From Flagellimonas algicola (GTDB lineage Bacteria > Bacteroidota > Bacteroidia > Flavobacteriales > Flavobacteriaceae), in NCBI RefSeq assembly GCF_005937185.1, contig NZ_VCNI01000002.1:186001-250000 (forward strand): DNA of 64,000 nt, given 5' to 3'. Both the position numbers and the translations under genes were made by a program. Below, one piece after another: positions 38,203 through 46,890 of the stretch. Numbering within the stretch: the first letter of the stretch is position 1; each line of letters begins with the position of its first letter. The notes under the pieces are model-generated. The model saw only the letters and a program-made list of their open reading frames with translations. It was not told the origin of the DNA and did no database searches.

Positions 38203-39395
38203 TATACATTCTCTTTTTGAAAAACGGCCTTGAAAGTTCTAAGCACGATCCACATATCAATCAAAAAGGCATATTTGCTGTTGGCGTATTCCACATATTT
38301 AATATCCAAGGATTTGCGTTCTTCCGGAGACATTTTTGAACTTCTTCCCCTAGCTTCAACCTGCCATAATCCCGTAATCCCAGCTGGCCCGTTAAAACGG
38401 TCCGTCCATTCATCCGTGGTCAATACCTCAGCTTCATATAGTGGAAGTGGTCTGTTACCCACAATGGACATATCCCCTTTAAGCACATTGATCAGCTGCG
38501 GAAGTTCGTCTATGCTCAATTTCCTGATGATCTTGCCCACTTTGGTTATTCTGGGATCATTGTCGAATTTCACAAAAGCGCTTTTGGCACTTTCTTTTTT
38601 CTGGGTGTTGTGCTGAAGCTCGTCCACTTCGGAATCATCTCCGATAAGTACGGTTCCCGTTGTTTTAATAGCTTGTTCTTCTTCTTGTTGCTCTTCCGGA
38701 TTTTCATCATCATGAACGTATTGGTTCAGATGTTGAAATTCCTTTAAGCGTTTGTCCGCATCTGGATACATGGATCGCAGCTTGTAGAAATCAAAAATCT
38801 TATAGCTGGTCCCCACCCTTTTGGAGATGTAATAAACCTTGCCCTTGGACTCCAACCGGATGGCAATTATGAAAAGAAGCAGAAACGGAGAAGCACACAA
38901 GAGTGCCAAACCGGCTACGGTAATATCAAAAGTCCGTTTCCAGAATCCAATTTTATATTCCTTTTGTACTCCGGAAGAAGACCCTATCCGTTCTTTTTTG
39001 AGGTTGGCCTTAAGTTCTTTTAGAAACTGCACCCTTTCCAATATCCGATCGGTGGACAAGGGTTGCACATAGAAGTCATCAATGCCGTTTTTTACGGCCT
39101 CGGACAAATCGTTTTTATCTCGACTTTTGGCTACCAATATGAATGGAATCTCATCTCTGTTGGTGAACCGTTCCCTAACTACATTGTGAAACTCTATCCC
39201 TGTTTGCCCCGGAATCTGTTTCTCACAGATAATGGCATCCACATGCTGGTTTTCTTCCAACCATTTTATGCCCAAAACTGAATTCTTCGCCATATGGAAA
39301 TCCACTTTTTCAGGAAGGGACTCAAATTGATCTACCACAACTTGATCTACCCCTACATACAGGAGACATACTTTTTGATCCGATAATACTTCCAT
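38202..39395 (-). CDS. Priming sugar transferase with N-terminal pseudo-receiver domain
   Basis: 397 residues. Residues 1-125 fold like a CheY receiver, but the phospho-Asp is Glu (E58 in IICEKQIPGQTG), the acidic pair is lost (VGVDQ) and the conserved Lys is Gln (Q111 in VQPL). Residues 150 onwards are a bacterial sugar transferase (WcaJ/WbaP type): TM near 155-180, KLRSMYPDA, SIDELPQLINVLKGDMSIVGNRPLP, GITGLWQV. An acidic, Gln-rich insert of about 60 residues sits near 217-280. It loads the first sugar-phosphate on undecaprenyl phosphate at the cytoplasmic membrane. A canonical receiver gene lies 2 bp upstream. Confidence 0.9.
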   Translation of the reverse strand: MEVLSDQKVCLLYVGVDQVVVDQFESLPEKVDFHMAKNSVLGIKWLEENQHVDAIICEKQIPGQTGIEFHNVVRERFTNRDEIPFILVAKSRDKNDLSEAVKNGIDDFYVQPLSTDRILERVQFLKELKANLKKERIGSSSGVQKEYKIGFWKRTFDITVAGLALLCASPFLLLFIIAIRLESKGKVYYISKRVGTSYKIFDFYKLRSMYPDADKRLKEFQHLNQYVHDDENPEEQQEEEQAIKTTGTVLIGDDSEVDELQHNTQKKESAKSAFVKFDNDPRITKVGKIIRKLSIDELPQLINVLKGDMSIVGNRPLPLYEAEVLTTDEWTDRFNGPAGITGLWQVEARGRSSKMSPEERKSLDIKYVEYANSKYAFLIDMWIVLRTFKAVFQKENV

Positions 39396-39397
39396 GA

Positions 39398-39763
39398 TTA
39401 CGCTCGTATCAACAATTTTTCAACACGGATTAGTAACTCCTCAGGATTAAATGGTTTTACCAAATAGTCATCGGCTCCCAATTTCAGGCATTCAATTCTG
39501 TCGGAACTGCTATCCCTACAGCTAAGCACAATAATGGGAATATTGGCAAAATATCCGCTCTCCTTGATCTTTTTGATCAATTCAAAACCATCCATATTGG
39601 GCATTTCCAAATCGGTTATGACCAAATCCGGGATATTTCCTTCCTGCATCCATGTCAGGGCTGCCAATCCATCTTCCATGGTGGTCACCTTGTAGGACTG
39701 CCCTAAGAACTGGGATACCAGTTCACTTAGGGATTGCTTGTCGTCAACAACTAAAATTTTCAT
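39398..39763 (-). CDS. CheY-like stand-alone response regulator
   Basis: 121 residues, receiver only. D7/D8, D51 (VITDLEMP), S81 and K103 (LVKPF) are all intact. No output domain, so it probably acts by binding a partner protein. First gene of the polysaccharide export block, 2 bp from the sugar transferase whose own receiver is dead. An upstream in-frame ATG at 39796 gives 11 extra residues not typical of receivers; 39763 is preferred. Confidence 0.88.
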   Translation of the reverse strand: MKILVVDDKQSLSELVSQFLGQSYKVTTMEDGLAALTWMQEGNIPDLVITDLEMPNMDGFELIKKIKESGYFANIPIIVLSCRDSSSDRIECLKLGADDYLVKPFNPEELLIRVEKLLIRA

Positions 39764-39775
39764 AATATCGATTTT

Positions 39776-39784
39776 TACGTTTGT
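39776..39784 (+). promoter_or_regulatory. Candidate LytTR half-site before the receiver/sugar transferase operon
   Basis: TACGTTTGT matches the published LytTR half-site pattern [TA][AC][CA]GTTN[AG][TG] exactly. It is followed at 39784-39791 by palindrome TAGTACTA, also found upstream of the H-NOX gene. A single half-site is expected by chance about once per kb, so this is weak evidence. Confidence 0.3.
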
Positions 39785-39796
39785 AGTACTAAACAC

Positions 39797-40009
39797 AATG
39801 GAAAAGTAGGATTTATATTACTTTTTAATAATTCTATGTTGTAAAACCAAAGGATGCTGTGGTAAGCGATGATTTATCGGAGGTTAGGCCATGAGCCAGC
39901 TTATCGGCGAATGGCAAAAGCCCGAATTTGAAGAATTAAGGGTATTGGCATCAGCCAGTGATTGCTACTCGGTCAACCCTGCAAGCTTTATTGAATTATG
40001 ACTAGAACT
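39797..40009. other. Non-coding gap between receiver gene and glycosyltransferase
   Basis: About 210 bp with no gene. AT-rich next to the receiver gene, which probably includes its promoter. It separates the signalling block (right) from the EPS export block (left), so these may be different transcripts even though both run leftwards. Confidence 0.5.
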
Positions 40010-40885
40010 TTAGTGGGGAACTTTTGAAATTTCAAGGGCTTCCATTGTAGCTTCCAAGGCTTTTTTAGGGACCCGAAACCGCTCGTTGCAAAAGGGAAAT
40101 GGCTTCCCAGGCTCTCGTTCCGGCGGAAGTGCTGTAAATACCTCAACATTGACATATTTGAAGGTTCCCAAATTGTGTAAGTGGATAGCTAACATACCAT
40201 CATCGCAGCCGGACACTACCCTAAGGTCCGTGTCATAGCCTATGGGAAGAAGTGTCTCCCTTCGCATAGCCATGGAAACTGCCCGAATATGTTTGATTTT
40301 GGTAGTAAACTTTTGAGAAAGCTTCCATCTAAAATAGGCCAATTTAAGCTTGTTTCTAAGTCGCATTTTAGGCGAAAGTTGGAAGTCGTCTTCATAGCTC
40401 TGTGAGACCGAATAACAGAGAACCAAATCTTTATCGACAAAAAAAGGAAGAGCCATTTTATCAATGTAATAGGGATCATAGATGGAATCTGGATCCATGG
40501 TACATATAATTTGCCCCTTGGCTTCTTCCAGTCCTTTTTGCCGTGCATAGGTAATGCCTTGTCTTGGTTCACTTACTACTTTGGCCCCAAGCTGTTCCAA
40601 TATGGATAAGGTTTCTTCATCTGCATTGTTTTCCACAAAAATGACCTCGTATGGAATGATGGTCTTTAGATTGGAAAGCGAAAGTATATGCGCTACCAAG
40701 GTGGCTTTGGCCCGGTACACAGGGGTAACCAAGCTCACCACAGGTTTCTGAACATCATCCAATAGTTCAAAATAGGTAATCAAACGGTTTAAATCCTCGT
40801 TACCAAGGCTTTGCGGAGTTGCTTTGTAGTAGGGCTGGTAGTCGGTGACTTTCATATTGAACCTATTCATATGTTCTTTTTTCAA
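40010..40885 (-). CDS. Glycosyltransferase, family 2
   Basis: 291 residues. VSLVTPVYRAKATLVAHILSL, IFVENNADEETLS and TMDPDSIYDPYY give the GT-A nucleotide and metal motifs. No TM. It overlaps the STAS gene by 4 bp (ATGA), so it is expressed with that regulator and not with the other transferases. Its product could be a glycan of the EPS or another surface polymer. The in-frame Met 5 residues in is an alternative start. Confidence 0.85.
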   Translation of the reverse strand: MKKEHMNRFNMKVTDYQPYYKATPQSLGNEDLNRLITYFELLDDVQKPVVSLVTPVYRAKATLVAHILSLSNLKTIIPYEVIFVENNADEETLSILEQLGAKVVSEPRQGITYARQKGLEEAKGQIICTMDPDSIYDPYYIDKMALPFFVDKDLVLCYSVSQSYEDDFQLSPKMRLRNKLKLAYFRWKLSQKFTTKIKHIRAVSMAMRRETLLPIGYDTDLRVVSGCDDGMLAIHLHNLGTFKYVNVEVFTALPPEREPGKPFPFCNERFRVPKKALEATMEALEISKVPH

Positions 40886-41184
40886 ATACGGTCAGGGCTT
40901 AGAATGTAATTGGTCTTGGTAGAATTGAAGACTTCCATAAGGGTACTGTTCTGTCTTCCAATCAAGGAAACCACCTTATTTTGCCGGGCAGAATTTTGAT
41001 ACAATTTCTCAAAAAAGCGGGCGGCGGAAGAATCAAAATGGGTAACTTTTTCCAGGCTGACCACAATATTGTCCTCCTGCTCCAACACCGAATTAAAATA
41101 GGAGTTCAATGCACCTATTTGTTGGGTTGAAACCCTACCCAAAATTTCAAAAATTCCTCGATTTTCACGTATTTCCAATGACAT
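40882..41184 (-). CDS. STAS-domain protein (anti-sigma-factor antagonist type)
   Basis: 100 residues, SpoIIAA-type STAS fold. The phosphorylation motif is THFDSSAARFFEKL (S52/S53), followed by the expected amphipathic helix. No kinase of SpoIIAB type is seen in the window. Start directly overlaps the glycosyltransferase by 4 bp. In other bacteria STAS proteins join partner-switching; here it could also bind the glycosyltransferase. Confidence 0.85.
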   Translation of the reverse strand: MSLEIRENRGIFEILGRVSTQQIGALNSYFNSVLEQEDNIVVSLEKVTHFDSSAARFFEKLYQNSARQNKVVSLIGRQNSTLMEVFNSTKTNYILSPDRI

Positions 41185-41247
41185 ATGCTAAAAGATTTAA
41201 TTAAGTGATTCCAATCTCTTTAACATTTTCAAAAAGTGTCTAACTAT

Positions 41248-41256
41248 ACTAACGTA
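41248..41256 (-). promoter_or_regulatory. Candidate LytTR half-site before the STAS-glycosyltransferase operon
   Basis: TACGTTAGT on the minus strand matches [TA][AC][CA]GTTN[AG][TG] and is followed by a weaker copy (ATAGTTAGA). Two GTT cores about 10 bp apart resemble the direct repeats used by LytTR proteins. It lies in the 107-bp gap between the LytTR gene and the STAS gene, upstream of the latter. Confidence 0.4.
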
Positions 41257-41291
41257 AAAGAAACAGAATATTGTAGTATTTTTCCTTCTTT

Positions 41292-42008
41292 TTACAATAA
41301 ATTCAATCGCTGCATGAGTTCAGGACGATTGGATCTACTAATGGGGATAACATTGCGTTCTATGAGCACGCTATTGTCCTGAATATCCACGATCTGTGAA
41401 AAGTTGATAATGTATGATCGGTGTATCTGTAAAAACTTTGAATCCGGAAGCTTCTCTTTGATTTTTTTGAGTGTTGAATGTACCCTGTACCTCTTGTCCC
41501 TAGTTTGAATCTCGATATAATCGCCTTGCGCTTCAATTAATTGTATGTCGTGAAACTTCAATTTGATCAATCGCCGGTCAATGTTTATATAGAGGTGATC
41601 TTCTTCATCCAAAGTTCCTTCCTTTTCCAAGTTACTATTCTCCTTTTGGAATAGATTATGTATTTTTTTTGCACATTTATGAAATCTTTCTGCAGATATT
41701 GGTTTTACCAAATAATCCAAAATAAAGTCATATCCGTAGGCTTCAATGGCAAAATCCGTATCGGATGTGGTAAAAACGATTTTGGGCGGATTGGCCACGG
41801 TTTCCACAAAATCCACTCCCGTTAGTTTGGGCATATGGATATCCAGAAAGATGAGGTCCACTTGGTTGTTCTTAAGAAATTTGAGCGCCTCCAAAGCATT
41901 GGGGAATTCCGCAACCACCTCCATTTCCGGAATGGTATTGCAGAGTTCCTTTATGATGGCCCTGGCGCTACCTTCGTCATCTACTATTATACATTTCATT
42001 CTACGCAA
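41292..42008 (-). CDS. LytTR-family (AlgR/LytR) response regulator
   Basis: 238 residues. Receiver with D10/D11 acidic pair, D56 (IFLDIHMP) and K102 (LVKPI); then a LytTR DNA-binding domain (about 140-238; LIKLKFHDIQLIEAQGDYIEIQT, FLQIHRSYIINFSQI). It should bind DNA as a phospho-dimer. The gene starts inside the end of the Hpt gene (8-bp overlap; Met4 at 41999 is an alternative start). It is the only transcription factor in the signalling block and is likely its genetic output. Confidence 0.92.
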   Translation of the reverse strand: MRRMKCIIVDDEGSARAIIKELCNTIPEMEVVAEFPNALEALKFLKNNQVDLIFLDIHMPKLTGVDFVETVANPPKIVFTTSDTDFAIEAYGYDFILDYLVKPISAERFHKCAKKIHNLFQKENSNLEKEGTLDEEDHLYINIDRRLIKLKFHDIQLIEAQGDYIEIQTRDKRYRVHSTLKKIKEKLPDSKFLQIHRSYIINFSQIVDIQDNSVLIERNVIPISRSNRPELMQRLNLL

Positions 42009-42327
42009 TTTTTAAAATGAACCCTTCAACCGATTCCAAAATCTCATGAAATTCATCCTTGAGCTTGGTATTTCCGTATTTCAGATCCTCTTCATACTGG
42101 ATGGCCAATTTATAGCCGCCCGTAAGTCCAAGAATGCCCAATTTGTGCTTGATCTTGTGCACAACTTTTGCTGATTCTTCCAAATTATCACTTTCCAAAA
42201 AGGTGATATACTCTTGCTTTTCTTTTGGAAATTCTGTCTGGATAATGTTCAGGAATTTTTTCTCAAAATCCTCATTGCCTCCTGATATTTCCTTTATGTA
42301 GTCCAGATTTGGTACTTCAGACATCAT
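42001..42327 (-). CDS. Histidine-containing phosphotransfer (Hpt) protein
   Basis: 108 residues, all-helical. The phospho-acceptor is H57 in KVVHKIKHKLGILGL, the Hpt signature. Stand-alone Hpt proteins pass phosphoryl groups between kinase-linked receivers and final receivers. It overlaps both neighbours: the kinase gene by 11 bp and the LytTR gene by 8 bp. That makes it the hub between the kinases and the LytTR/CheY-like receivers in this block. Confidence 0.9.
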   Translation of the reverse strand: MMSEVPNLDYIKEISGGNEDFEKKFLNIIQTEFPKEKQEYITFLESDNLEESAKVVHKIKHKLGILGLTGGYKLAIQYEEDLKYGNTKLKDEFHEILESVEGFILKIA

Positions 42328-43375
42328 GCTTATTTTTAATTGTGAAAAAGAAGGTGGTACCCTTGCCCTCTTCCGAGGACAACCAAATATCTCCTTTGTA
42401 GAAATTGATTATTTTCTTTACCAATGCAAGTCCAATCCCAGTTGCACCGGAATTGTTCTCCAACTTTTTGAACATGCCAAAAATGCCGTCCTGAAGATGT
42501 TTTGGAATTCCCTTGCCATTATCTGAAACACTGAACATCCACCCATCCTCCTCTTCCATGACATCGATCATGATCATCCCTTGTGGATTATGTTCCGCAG
42601 CAGTGATGGCATTGGTCATCAAGTTTTTGAACAGCTGCTCCAATCGGTATTTTCCTGTATAGAGTTGGGGTAGGTGCTTGCTCTTTTTAATAGTTATGTT
42701 GTCCGGAACATAAACAGTCCTTTCAATTTCTTCAATGAGCAGACCCAGATCAAGAACCCCTGCATTTTCTTGAATGGAGTCTATGGTGGAATGGCGTAAA
42801 ATACCATCTATAAGACTATCCATTTTGGCAAGATTCTGAAAAATGAGCTGGACATTTTCCCTGCTTTGCTCTTTGAACCCATCCTGTCCGTCCTCAAAAA
42901 CCCAACTCACCAGGGAATGAACATTTCGAATGGGAGATTTCAAATCATGCGAAACCATATGGGCATAGTTGTTCAATGACTCGTTTTGTTGTTCCAAGTT
43001 CCTGAGGAGCATATCTTTTTCCGCTGTCATTTGCACCAATTTAAGTGCCTGCTTTTCAATATCCTCCACCAATTGTTGGGGGTTAAAATCCAACGAGCCA
43101 TTGATTCTATCATTGGTTTTATCCTGCATGGAAACCACCGCCTTTCTTAAAGACTCCAGCACCTTGCGCTGACTTTCTGCCTCTTTGTTCAGCCGCAGAT
43201 TTGCTGCATACAGTTCTTCCGAGCTTAAAGACGTGGCCCTTTGGATCATCTTCAGTTTTTGGTCAAAATCTGAATATGATTTATCCACAGAATCAAGGAA
43301 GGTTTCCATTTCTGGATGCTCCGCCAATTCCTTGGGCAAAAATTTCTTTAGTTGTCTTTTAAGCAGGGAATGCAT
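42317..43375 (-). CDS. Soluble histidine kinase next to the FIST gene (NahK-like by position)
   Basis: 352 residues. N-terminal about 130 residues are coiled coil, then HisKA with H143 (YAHMVSHDLKSPIR) and HATPase (MTNAITAAEHN, DNGKGIPKHL, GATGIGLALVKKI, GKGTTFFFTI). No TM and no receiver. Abuts the FIST gene with no gap, the arrangement of NosP/NahK pairs. The N-terminal coil is the likely docking site for the FIST sensor; inferred. Confidence 0.9.
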   Translation of the reverse strand: MHSLLKRQLKKFLPKELAEHPEMETFLDSVDKSYSDFDQKLKMIQRATSLSSEELYAANLRLNKEAESQRKVLESLRKAVVSMQDKTNDRINGSLDFNPQQLVEDIEKQALKLVQMTAEKDMLLRNLEQQNESLNNYAHMVSHDLKSPIRNVHSLVSWVFEDGQDGFKEQSRENVQLIFQNLAKMDSLIDGILRHSTIDSIQENAGVLDLGLLIEEIERTVYVPDNITIKKSKHLPQLYTGKYRLEQLFKNLMTNAITAAEHNPQGMIMIDVMEEEDGWMFSVSDNGKGIPKHLQDGIFGMFKKLENNSGATGIGLALVKKIINFYKGDIWLSSEEGKGTTFFFTIKNKHDV

Positions 43376-44503
43376 TTACTCGCTCAATAGGGTTAAGGTC
43401 ATGGTTTGGTTGTGCAATTGGCACTCATTTTTCCCGGCAAATGGGGCCATTTCCCCATAAGAGTAAAATCCGGTGATACTGGCTTGCTCGCCAATCACTT
43501 CGGCTACCTCTTCAATTTCGTCCTCGGTACGTTGGTCCAGCACCAACTTGCGCCCGACACAGCTAACCAAAATGGCCAACTCGGGTTTATTCTTTCTATC
43601 CCTCATGGCCAACTCAGCGGCGTTGCATGCACCTTCTGCAATGTCATCCATAGTGGACATCATTAATTGCACTTTGGAATTCATGGGTACGTCTCCTGCC
43701 AAGATCATGGAGTTTTCGGCTTCATCAATATTGAGTATGGTTCTTACCAAGGGTTCAGAGTCCTCATTCTGCTGAACCGTTAATGGATAAAGCAGCGCTG
43801 CCTTTGGAAGCTCAGCGGCCTTTTCTCCCAAATACTTTTTATACAAATCCAAAGCCGGCTTTCCATCAATCTCAAAGAGCACATTGCCTTCAGATTTGGT
43901 TATGGTCCGCTCTGGGCCAAAAGGGGTCCAACCTCCAAAGTTGGCGTAGCTCACTTCCAGGGCCTCGCCATATAGTCCAATGGCAATCACCTCGCCTTGT
44001 TTCGGGTTTTCGTTATAGGAGGTCAGGGTTTTTTCAAATCGCGCACCGTCACCGCAAAGTCCACCGGTAATGGAAGCCTTGAATCCTTCAACAGATTCTA
44101 AACCTTCAATAAGCCCACTTCCATTCACAAAACTTCCATCCGAAACAATAAATAGGTGATTCAATTTCTCCATATTGAATTGTTCTGAAATGGTAGCTCC
44201 CATTTTTTCTATGTCAACAAAATCCTTAATGTTTTTGCTTACAATTTCAAATTGGGTCTTTTCAAACTCTATGGCGGTTATGGTAATACTTTCTTCAAAT
44301 ACATTTGTCTCCATAATCTCTCCGGAGGTAGATCCAAAAACCAGATGTCCATCTGGATACAGATCTCTTACTTCTTGATATACATCTTTGGATTCCAATA
44401 AGAATCGGTCCCCGAAAACCAAGACCAAGGGCTCCTTTAAAGGTTGGTTTTGTGAAAATTCCCAGGTTCCTCCTTTTAACTTTTTAGCTTGATTTACTTT
44501 CAT
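43376..44503 (-). CDS. FIST-domain sensor protein (NosP-like)
   Basis: 375 residues. FIST_N (about 20-215: VLVFGDRFL, FGSTSGEIM, ASITGGLCGDG) and FIST_C (about 225-375: ending GFYSYGEMAPFAG-x8-HNQTMTLTLL). FIST proteins include NosP, a heme protein that binds nitric oxide and controls a histidine kinase. No receiver or TM. It is 1 bp from the PAS kinase and directly before its own kinase. I cannot confirm heme binding from the sequence. Confidence 0.88.
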   Translation of the reverse strand: MKVNQAKKLKGGTWEFSQNQPLKEPLVLVFGDRFLLESKDVYQEVRDLYPDGHLVFGSTSGEIMETNVFEESITITAIEFEKTQFEIVSKNIKDFVDIEKMGATISEQFNMEKLNHLFIVSDGSFVNGSGLIEGLESVEGFKASITGGLCGDGARFEKTLTSYNENPKQGEVIAIGLYGEALEVSYANFGGWTPFGPERTITKSEGNVLFEIDGKPALDLYKKYLGEKAAELPKAALLYPLTVQQNEDSEPLVRTILNIDEAENSMILAGDVPMNSKVQLMMSTMDDIAEGACNAAELAMRDRKNKPELAILVSCVGRKLVLDQRTEDEIEEVAEVIGEQASITGFYSYGEMAPFAGKNECQLHNQTMTLTLLSE

Positions 44504-46890
44504 TATTTCTTGTTTTTAATTTCTTTTTTAAGGGTGAAGAAAAAGGTGGTTCCTTGTCCAATTTCACTTTGCAACCATACTTTTCCTTTATATCGGTCAA
44601 TAATTTTCTTTACTATGGACAGTCCAATTCCAGTAGATCTTTCCTTATTTCCAATAGACTGAAAAATCTGAAAGATTTTTTCGTGGTACTCTTCCGGAAT
44701 TCCCACACCATTGTCCTTGATACTAAACTCCCAATGTGTGGAATGCTCCTTATAATCTATTTCCACCAAACCATCTTCTTTGTCAATGTTCACCACGGCG
44801 TTGCTCAAAAAATTCTGGAACAACTGATGGATTTTGGTTTTATCTGCCTTAATGGTGGGTAATGTTTGCTTGGCCTTGATACTTACATGCTCCGGGATAT
44901 AGATAATCTCCTTTATTTCTTGAATCACATCATTCACATCTACGGTGGTACTATCCAAAACATCATTGTTGACCGTTGAATATTTTAAGATTCCACTGAT
45001 CAACTTGTCCATTCCCTCAATTTTTTCCTGCATCATTTTAAGGTTGTACCTCCCGTTTTCATCCAATGTGTCCTTATAGTCATCATAAAGCCATGTGGCC
45101 AAGGCGCTGACACTCCGCAATGGGGACTTAAGGTCATGTGAAACAATATGGGCGTATTCTTGCAGGCCCTTATTGCTCGCCTCCAGTTCGTGCAACAGAT
45201 TTTCCTTTTGAAGTTCCAGGTGCTTTTGGTCCGTTATATCCAAATGGATCCCAATGGATCCTACAACATTTCCTGCATCATCATATCTTGGGGCTCCACT
45301 GAGCAACCAGAATCTTTTTTCTCCGTTGGCAACCTTAACGGCAACTTCATAGGAATCTGAAATTCCTTTTTTTCTTTTTTTGTTATGCTGTTTTAGCTTT
45401 TCACGGTCTTCTTCGTACAAGTGAATGACGTCCTCGGTGTTTTTTCCGATCAACTCATCTTTGGGTAGCCCGATCATATCGCTAAAGCTGTGGTTTACCA
45501 TGAGGATGTTCTCATCGTTATCCACTTCAACCAATCCTAAGTTCATATTTGCAATGATGCTTCCGTATTTTTCCTTTTGTATCTCTAGATTTTTTCTATA
45601 ATTCTTGCGTAGGGTAATGTCATTATAGCTCCACAAATGACCTTTGTAATCTCCATTGTTAAAAAGTGGGATATAGTCGCGTTCAAAAGTTCTTCCATCC
45701 AACAATTCCATTTCATCTGCCGTCGCAACCTCCTTCTTACGCACCACCAGGTCAATTTGTTTTAATACTACATCTGGATCCAGAAACATATTCTTGTATT
45801 TATGGATGGACTTTTCCCCATTTACTCCCTTAATGGCATCCGGAGAAACAGGAATACCAAAAAGATCACAGAATTTTTGGTTGGCCAGTACTACTTTGCG
45901 ATCCTGATCCTCCAATAAAATCCCAGTTTGCAGGTTTTTGATCAAGGTGGCCATCCGCTCCTCAGAAGCTCTAATTTTTTCCTCTGCCTCTTTTTCCCCA
46001 GTGATATCCTCGATCATCGCCACACTGTATTCTATGTTTCCTTTGGAGTCCAGCACTGTACTCATGGAGGTTTTACCATACAGGGTTTCCCCATTTTTTT
46101 TATAAAACTTCCGGATTATAGAGAACTTTTTGGTATCATTTTCTAGGCTCTTCTTCAAAAGGTCATCATATAGATTACTGTCTTCTAAAGAAGAAATATC
46201 ATCTATGGATTTCTTTTTCAAAGCTGCTTCCGAATACCCTAAGAGTTCAACAAAGGATTTGTTGGCTTTTATGATTTTGTCATTCACTATCAAGAGGATT
46301 CCCAAAGAGGAATTTTCTACAATAATGTCTTGCTGCTTCTTTTGGTCCTCCAAAAGTTTTCTTATTTCAACCTCTTTGGTAATATCCCTAATCACCCCTT
46401 GGGCAGCAATGGGTTGTCCGGTTTCATTGTAGATGAGACTTGCATTGATATTGACAAACTTTTCCTCGGAGTTTTTGGTGATGATTTTTGCGGAGTAATT
46501 TTTAAGGATTCCAACCTGCAATAAAGTTTGAAACGACTCTGCCGTATACTCTATATAATCTGGATGAACAATGGATGACAGTTGTATTTCTTCCTTGGTA
46601 TGGTCGTACCCTAAGAATTCTTTTGCCGAAGTATTCATGTTGATGACGTTGGTCATCATATCCATAACTACATAGGGGTCAATGATATTGACAAAAGCAC
46701 TGTCAATTCGATCTCCCTTTTTATTGATCAAGGACTCCAATTTTCCATTGGCTTCCTTAAGGTGCAAGGAGGCGTCGTAAAGCTCTTTGGCTTTTGTTTC
46801 CAAAAGGCTTTCGGCGGTCTTTCGGGCTTTTTTCTCCCGTTCCAGTGCCCGCTGTAGTATGGAAATTTCGGAATTAGCCATTTTGGACAA
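44503..46890 (-). CDS. PAS-domain histidine kinase linked to H-NOX
   Basis: 795 residues. N-terminal coiled coil (1-60), about four PAS/PAC domains (near 60-170, 195-300, 315-410, 430-550; e.g. FLGYDHTKEEIQLSSIVHPD), HisKA with H near 586 (HIVSHDLKSPLRSV) and HATPase (FLSNAVVNI, DNGVGIPEEY, GIGLSIVKKII, GQGTTFFF). No TM. Its start overlaps the H-NOX stop by 17 bp, so they are translated together; H-NOX proteins commonly control the kinase next to them. It has no fused receiver, so it relies on the nearby Hpt and receivers. Confidence 0.9.
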   Translation of the reverse strand: MSKMANSEISILQRALEREKKARKTAESLLETKAKELYDASLHLKEANGKLESLINKKGDRIDSAFVNIIDPYVVMDMMTNVINMNTSAKEFLGYDHTKEEIQLSSIVHPDYIEYTAESFQTLLQVGILKNYSAKIITKNSEEKFVNINASLIYNETGQPIAAQGVIRDITKEVEIRKLLEDQKKQQDIIVENSSLGILLIVNDKIIKANKSFVELLGYSEAALKKKSIDDISSLEDSNLYDDLLKKSLENDTKKFSIIRKFYKKNGETLYGKTSMSTVLDSKGNIEYSVAMIEDITGEKEAEEKIRASEERMATLIKNLQTGILLEDQDRKVVLANQKFCDLFGIPVSPDAIKGVNGEKSIHKYKNMFLDPDVVLKQIDLVVRKKEVATADEMELLDGRTFERDYIPLFNNGDYKGHLWSYNDITLRKNYRKNLEIQKEKYGSIIANMNLGLVEVDNDENILMVNHSFSDMIGLPKDELIGKNTEDVIHLYEEDREKLKQHNKKRKKGISDSYEVAVKVANGEKRFWLLSGAPRYDDAGNVVGSIGIHLDITDQKHLELQKENLLHELEASNKGLQEYAHIVSHDLKSPLRSVSALATWLYDDYKDTLDENGRYNLKMMQEKIEGMDKLISGILKYSTVNNDVLDSTTVDVNDVIQEIKEIIYIPEHVSIKAKQTLPTIKADKTKIHQLFQNFLSNAVVNIDKEDGLVEIDYKEHSTHWEFSIKDNGVGIPEEYHEKIFQIFQSIGNKERSTGIGLSIVKKIIDRYKGKVWLQSEIGQGTTFFFTLKKEIKNKK

